Made by a program: the position numbers and the translations under genes. Below, one piece after another: positions 61,910 to 64,000 of a DNA stretch of 64,000 nt. Numbering within the stretch: position 1 is the first letter of the stretch; each line of letters opens with the position of its first letter. The notes beneath the pieces are model-generated. The model saw only the letters and a list, made by a program, of their open reading frames with translations. It was not told the DNA's origin and made no database searches. The DNA comes from Pseudorhodoferax sp. Leaf265 (lineage in GTDB: Bacteria; Pseudomonadota; Gammaproteobacteria; Burkholderiales; Burkholderiaceae_C): NCBI RefSeq assembly GCF_001422365.1, contig NZ_LMMT01000037.1, forward strand, positions 270,776 through 334,775. Direction: 5' to 3'.

Positions 61910-62569
61910 ATGGCGCGCACGGTGCTGTTGATCAACCCGAACACCTCGGCCGCGACGACCGCGATGATGGCGCAGCTGGCCCGCGCGGCGCTGCCGCCGG
62001 CGCTGGACCTGCGCAGCGCCACGGCGGCGCGCGGCGCGTCCATGATCACGAGCGACGCCGAACTCGCCACCGCCGTGGACGAGGTGCTGGCCATCGGCAT
62101 GCGCGAGGCCGGCCACGTGGCTGCCATCGTGGTCGCCGCCTTCGGCGACCCGGCACTGGCCGTGCTGCGCGCGCGCGTGGCCGTGCCCGTGGTCGGCATC
62201 GGCGAAGCCTCGATGCAGGAGGCCGCCGACGGTGGGCGGCGCTTTGGCGTGGCCACCACCACGCCAGGGCTGGCAGATTCCATCGCCCAGGCCGTGGCGC
62301 GGCTGGGCCTGTCGGCGCAGTTCAGCGGCACGCGGATTCCCGAGGAAGACCCGCTGCGCCTGGCGGCCGACCCGAACCTGCAGGACCGGCTGCTGGGCGA
62401 CGCGGTGCACGCCTGCATCGCGCAGGACGCGGCCCAGGCCGTGGTCATCGGCGGCGGCCCGCTGGCCCAAAGCGCCGAACGGCTGGCCGGGCGCTTCGGC
62501 GTGCCGGTCATTTCGCCCGTGGCAGCGGCCATGCGCCGCGTGGCCGCGTTGCTGGCGGCGACTGCCTAA
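61910..62569 (+). CDS. Asp/Glu/hydantoin racemase-family protein lacking both usual cysteines
   Basis: A 219-aa protein of the two-domain racemase fold: VLLINPNTSAATTAMMAQLA at the start and VVAAFGDPALAVLRARVAVP where hydantoin and allantoin racemases have A-C-F-G-D-P. The cysteine position (residue 77) is Ala. The second cysteine region, normally L-G-C-A-G, reads VVIGGGPLAQSAERLAGRF. The family normally uses both cysteines as acid/base. The protein may catalyse something else or bind a ligand. It overlaps the convergent anti-sigma gene by 4 bp at the stop. Confidence 0.88.
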   Translation: MARTVLLINPNTSAATTAMMAQLARAALPPALDLRSATAARGASMITSDAELATAVDEVLAIGMREAGHVAAIVVAAFGDPALAVLRARVAVPVVGIGEASMQEAADGGRRFGVATTTPGLADSIAQAVARLGLSAQFSGTRIPEEDPLRLAADPNLQDRLLGDAVHACIAQDAAQAVVIGGGPLAQSAERLAGRFGVPVISPVAAAMRRVAALLAATA

Positions 62570-63273
62570 AGCCGGACGGAGCGGCCCACGAACAGGATGG
62601 GCCCGGTGGGCAGCCCGGTCGGCGAGCCGCCCTGCGGCTCCAGCGTGAGCTCGAACAGCTGCTGCTCGCCCAGGCCGGGCGAGCGCGCCACGGGCAGCTC
62701 CAGCCGGGTGCCGGCGTCCACCAGGCCCAGCGAGGTCGGCCGGTCCGCTCCTTGCGGCTTGGTCCAGAACTGCAGCGACTTGCCGGCCGGCACCGCGGCG
62801 CCGGCCTCTATGGGCACCAGCCGGATGCGTCCGCCCGTGGTGGCCTCCACGACCCAGCCGGTGCGCTGCGTCTCGGGCGCCTGCAGCAGCGTGATGTAGC
62901 GCACCTGGGTTTCAGCCGGGCGCAGCACCAGCACGGCGGCCAGCGCCACCGACGCGGCCATCGAGAGCAGGGCAGCGGCGCGCCAGCGGCGCCGGCTCTG
63001 CCACAGCGCATCGTTGGCGGCAGGGGCAGCGGCGTCGATGGGCGCGGGCGCGATGCGCGCGGCGATGCCGGGCCACAGCGCCGCGGGCGGCTCCTGTGCC
63101 GGCGTGCGCAGGGCCAGCGGCAGCAGCCGGTCCTGCCAGCGGTAGACCTCGGCGCGCAGCGCGGCATCGTGTTGCAGCCGTTCCTCGAACGCGGCACGCG
63201 CGGGCGGGTCCAGCGTGCCCAGCACGTACTCGGCGGCGGCCACGCTGCGGTCGTCGGCGTCGTCGAGCGTCAT
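62566..63273 (-). CDS. RskA-type membrane anti-sigma factor
   Basis: A 235-aa anti-sigma factor. The N-terminal sigma-binding domain is residues 1-90 (SVAAAEYVLGTLDPPARAAF, LRAEVYRWQDRLLPLALRTP), one membrane helix is at about 100-118 (RAAALLSMAASVALAAVLVL), and the RskA C-terminal periplasmic domain is 125-235 (GKSLQFWTKPQGADRPTSLG, LFELTLEPQGGSPTGLPTGP). It overlaps the sigma stop by 4 bp. Regulated proteolysis of such proteins frees SigK-type sigma factors. Confidence 0.92.
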   Translation of the reverse strand: MTLDDADDRSVAAAEYVLGTLDPPARAAFEERLQHDAALRAEVYRWQDRLLPLALRTPAQEPPAALWPGIAARIAPAPIDAAAPAANDALWQSRRRWRAAALLSMAASVALAAVLVLRPAETQVRYITLLQAPETQRTGWVVEATTGGRIRLVPIEAGAAVPAGKSLQFWTKPQGADRPTSLGLVDAGTRLELPVARSPGLGEQQLFELTLEPQGGSPTGLPTGPILFVGRSVRL

Positions 63274-63806
63274 GACAGACAGTTCCTCAGCGACAGCAGG
63301 CCGCGGCGGATCCACGACTTGACCGAGCCCAGCGGCGCGGCCAGCCGGGCGGCGATCTGCTCGTGCGTGAGGCCTTCGACGAAGGCGCTGACGATGCAGT
63401 CGCGCTTGGGCGCATCCAGCGCATCGAGGCAACGGCTCAGGGCGTCGGCGTCGGTGGCGGCGGCTTCGGGGGCCGCCTGCGCACTGAGCTGCTCCAGCAG
63501 GTCGCCGGCCGGCAACTCACGCTGCGCGCGCCGGCTTTCGTCCAGCGCCTTGTGGCGCACCACGGTGTAGATCCAGCCGCGCGCCGAGCCCAGCGCACGG
63601 TCGAAGGTCGATGCGCGCTGCCAGATCTGCACGAACGCGTCCTGCAGCACATCGTGCGCGGCGTCGCGGTCGCGCACGATGCGCTGGGCCACGCCCAGCA
63701 GCCAGCGCGACTCGCGCTTGTACAGCGCTTGAAGGGCGGCTGCATCGCCACGGGCACAGGCTTCCACGGTGGATTCGTAGTCGAAGTCGGGGTGGGGCGG
63801 CGACAT
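63270..63806 (-). CDS. ECF sigma factor, SigK type
   Basis: A 178-aa group IV sigma factor. Region 2: ALQALYKRESRWLLGVAQRI, AHDVLQDAFVQIWQRASTFD, ARGWIYTVVRHKALDESRRA. Region 4: CIVSAFVEGLTHEQIAARLA then APLGSVKSWIRRGLLSLRNC. It is partnered with RskA downstream and preceded by a DUF4394 gene 45 bp upstream, the gene order known for SigK-like operons in proteobacteria. It probably controls its own operon. Confidence 0.93.
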   Translation of the reverse strand: MSPPHPDFDYESTVEACARGDAAALQALYKRESRWLLGVAQRIVRDRDAAHDVLQDAFVQIWQRASTFDRALGSARGWIYTVVRHKALDESRRAQRELPAGDLLEQLSAQAAPEAAATDADALSRCLDALDAPKRDCIVSAFVEGLTHEQIAARLAAPLGSVKSWIRRGLLSLRNCLS

Positions 63807-63851
63807 GGGCGCGCCATCCTAACCAGGGCCGAGGCCCCGGTCGGATTTCCC

Positions 63852-64000
63852 TTAGAAGCGCAACGCCAGATCGACCAGGTTGGTCGGCCCGCCGGCACCA
63901 CCGATCAGCGAGCGGCTCGCATCGCCTGTGGCGTTGCGGTACAGCGCGGTGGCGCCGCTGGCCAGGCTCACGCTGTAGAGCGTGAACGGCCCGGCCGCGC
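63852..64000 (-). CDS. DUF4394 protein, C-terminal end only
   Basis: The last 48 residues of a protein that runs in from the right edge, ending at a TAA at 63852-63854. They read AAGPFTLYSVSLASGATALY, later SLIGGAGGPTNLVDLALRF, which matches the end of DUF4394 beta-propeller-like exported proteins. Such genes commonly precede SigK/RskA pairs, as here. The start and signal peptide lie outside the window. Confidence 0.75.
   Translation of the reverse strand, partial: AAGPFTLYSVSLASGATALYRNATGDASRSLIGGAGGPTNLVDLALRF

Overview
The window is GC-rich, almost fully coding DNA from a betaproteobacterium, most likely a Burkholderiales member close to Comamonadaceae (Variovorax/Acidovorax type). The signs are six Bug-family (tripartite tricarboxylate) binding proteins, a Pseudomonas/Burkholderiales-style ssu operon ending in ssuF, two PEP-CTERM proteins, class III CoA-transferases and many LysR regulators. 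No rRNA, tRNA, CRISPR array, phage or transposase was seen. The genus assignment is inference.

Layout. 1-7450: carboxylate/CoA catabolism, with a truncated class III CoA-transferase, three Bug proteins, an enoyl-CoA hydratase, a decayed acyl-CoA dehydrogenase, a LysR regulator and an enolase-superfamily enzyme. 7706-8432: a broken short-chain dehydrogenase (SDR). 8481-13467: an OmpR-type two-component system with phased CTAA repeats in front of it and in front of a secreted protein, followed by an SDR fragment, a membrane cytochrome b and a Tat-exported MsrP-like molybdoprotein. 13803-14198: a stand-alone receiver domain. 14395-19628: a partial homoprotocatechuate (hpa) meta-cleavage operon with a divergent LysR gene. 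19749-21318: hchA with a solo LuxR regulator.

21615-38729 is the most distinctive region. A ten-gene minus-strand operon encodes a luciferase-like monooxygenase, a flavin reductase fused to an FCD-like domain, two acyl-CoA dehydrogenases, an enoyl-CoA hydratase, an ADP-forming acyl-CoA synthetase, an SDR, a VOC protein, an NTF2-like protein, a tandem SDR and a Bug protein. Next to it are a LysR gene, a second Bug gene, an SMP-30 lactonase, a CoA-transferase and a third Bug gene. Three transcription units here share a CTTTGCARC promoter motif. Together they could turn a cyclic alcohol or ketone into a lactone, open it and beta-oxidise the acid. That pathway is inference.

38956-50835 is a stress and surface block: PEP-CTERM protein, Tat phospholipase C, ferritin-like lipoprotein, ZIP transporter, ECF sigma with ChrR-type anti-sigma, hydrolase, DUF1003 protein, large-subunit catalase and a cysteine hydrolase. 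50947-58197 is sulfonate sulfur acquisition (TauE exporter, three SsuA-type proteins, SsuD, SsuC, SsuB, SsuF), followed by an RpiR regulator. 59308-64000 holds a second PEP-CTERM protein behind a sigma-54-like promoter, an MFS transporter and racemase-family pair behind twin palindromes, and a DUF4394-SigK-RskA operon cut by the right edge.

Three copies of a roughly 140-167 bp intergenic repeat (29731, 33291, 56041) carry a hairpin whose stem changes by paired substitutions while the loop stays constant. Three SDR or acyl-CoA dehydrogenase genes near the left end are in decay.
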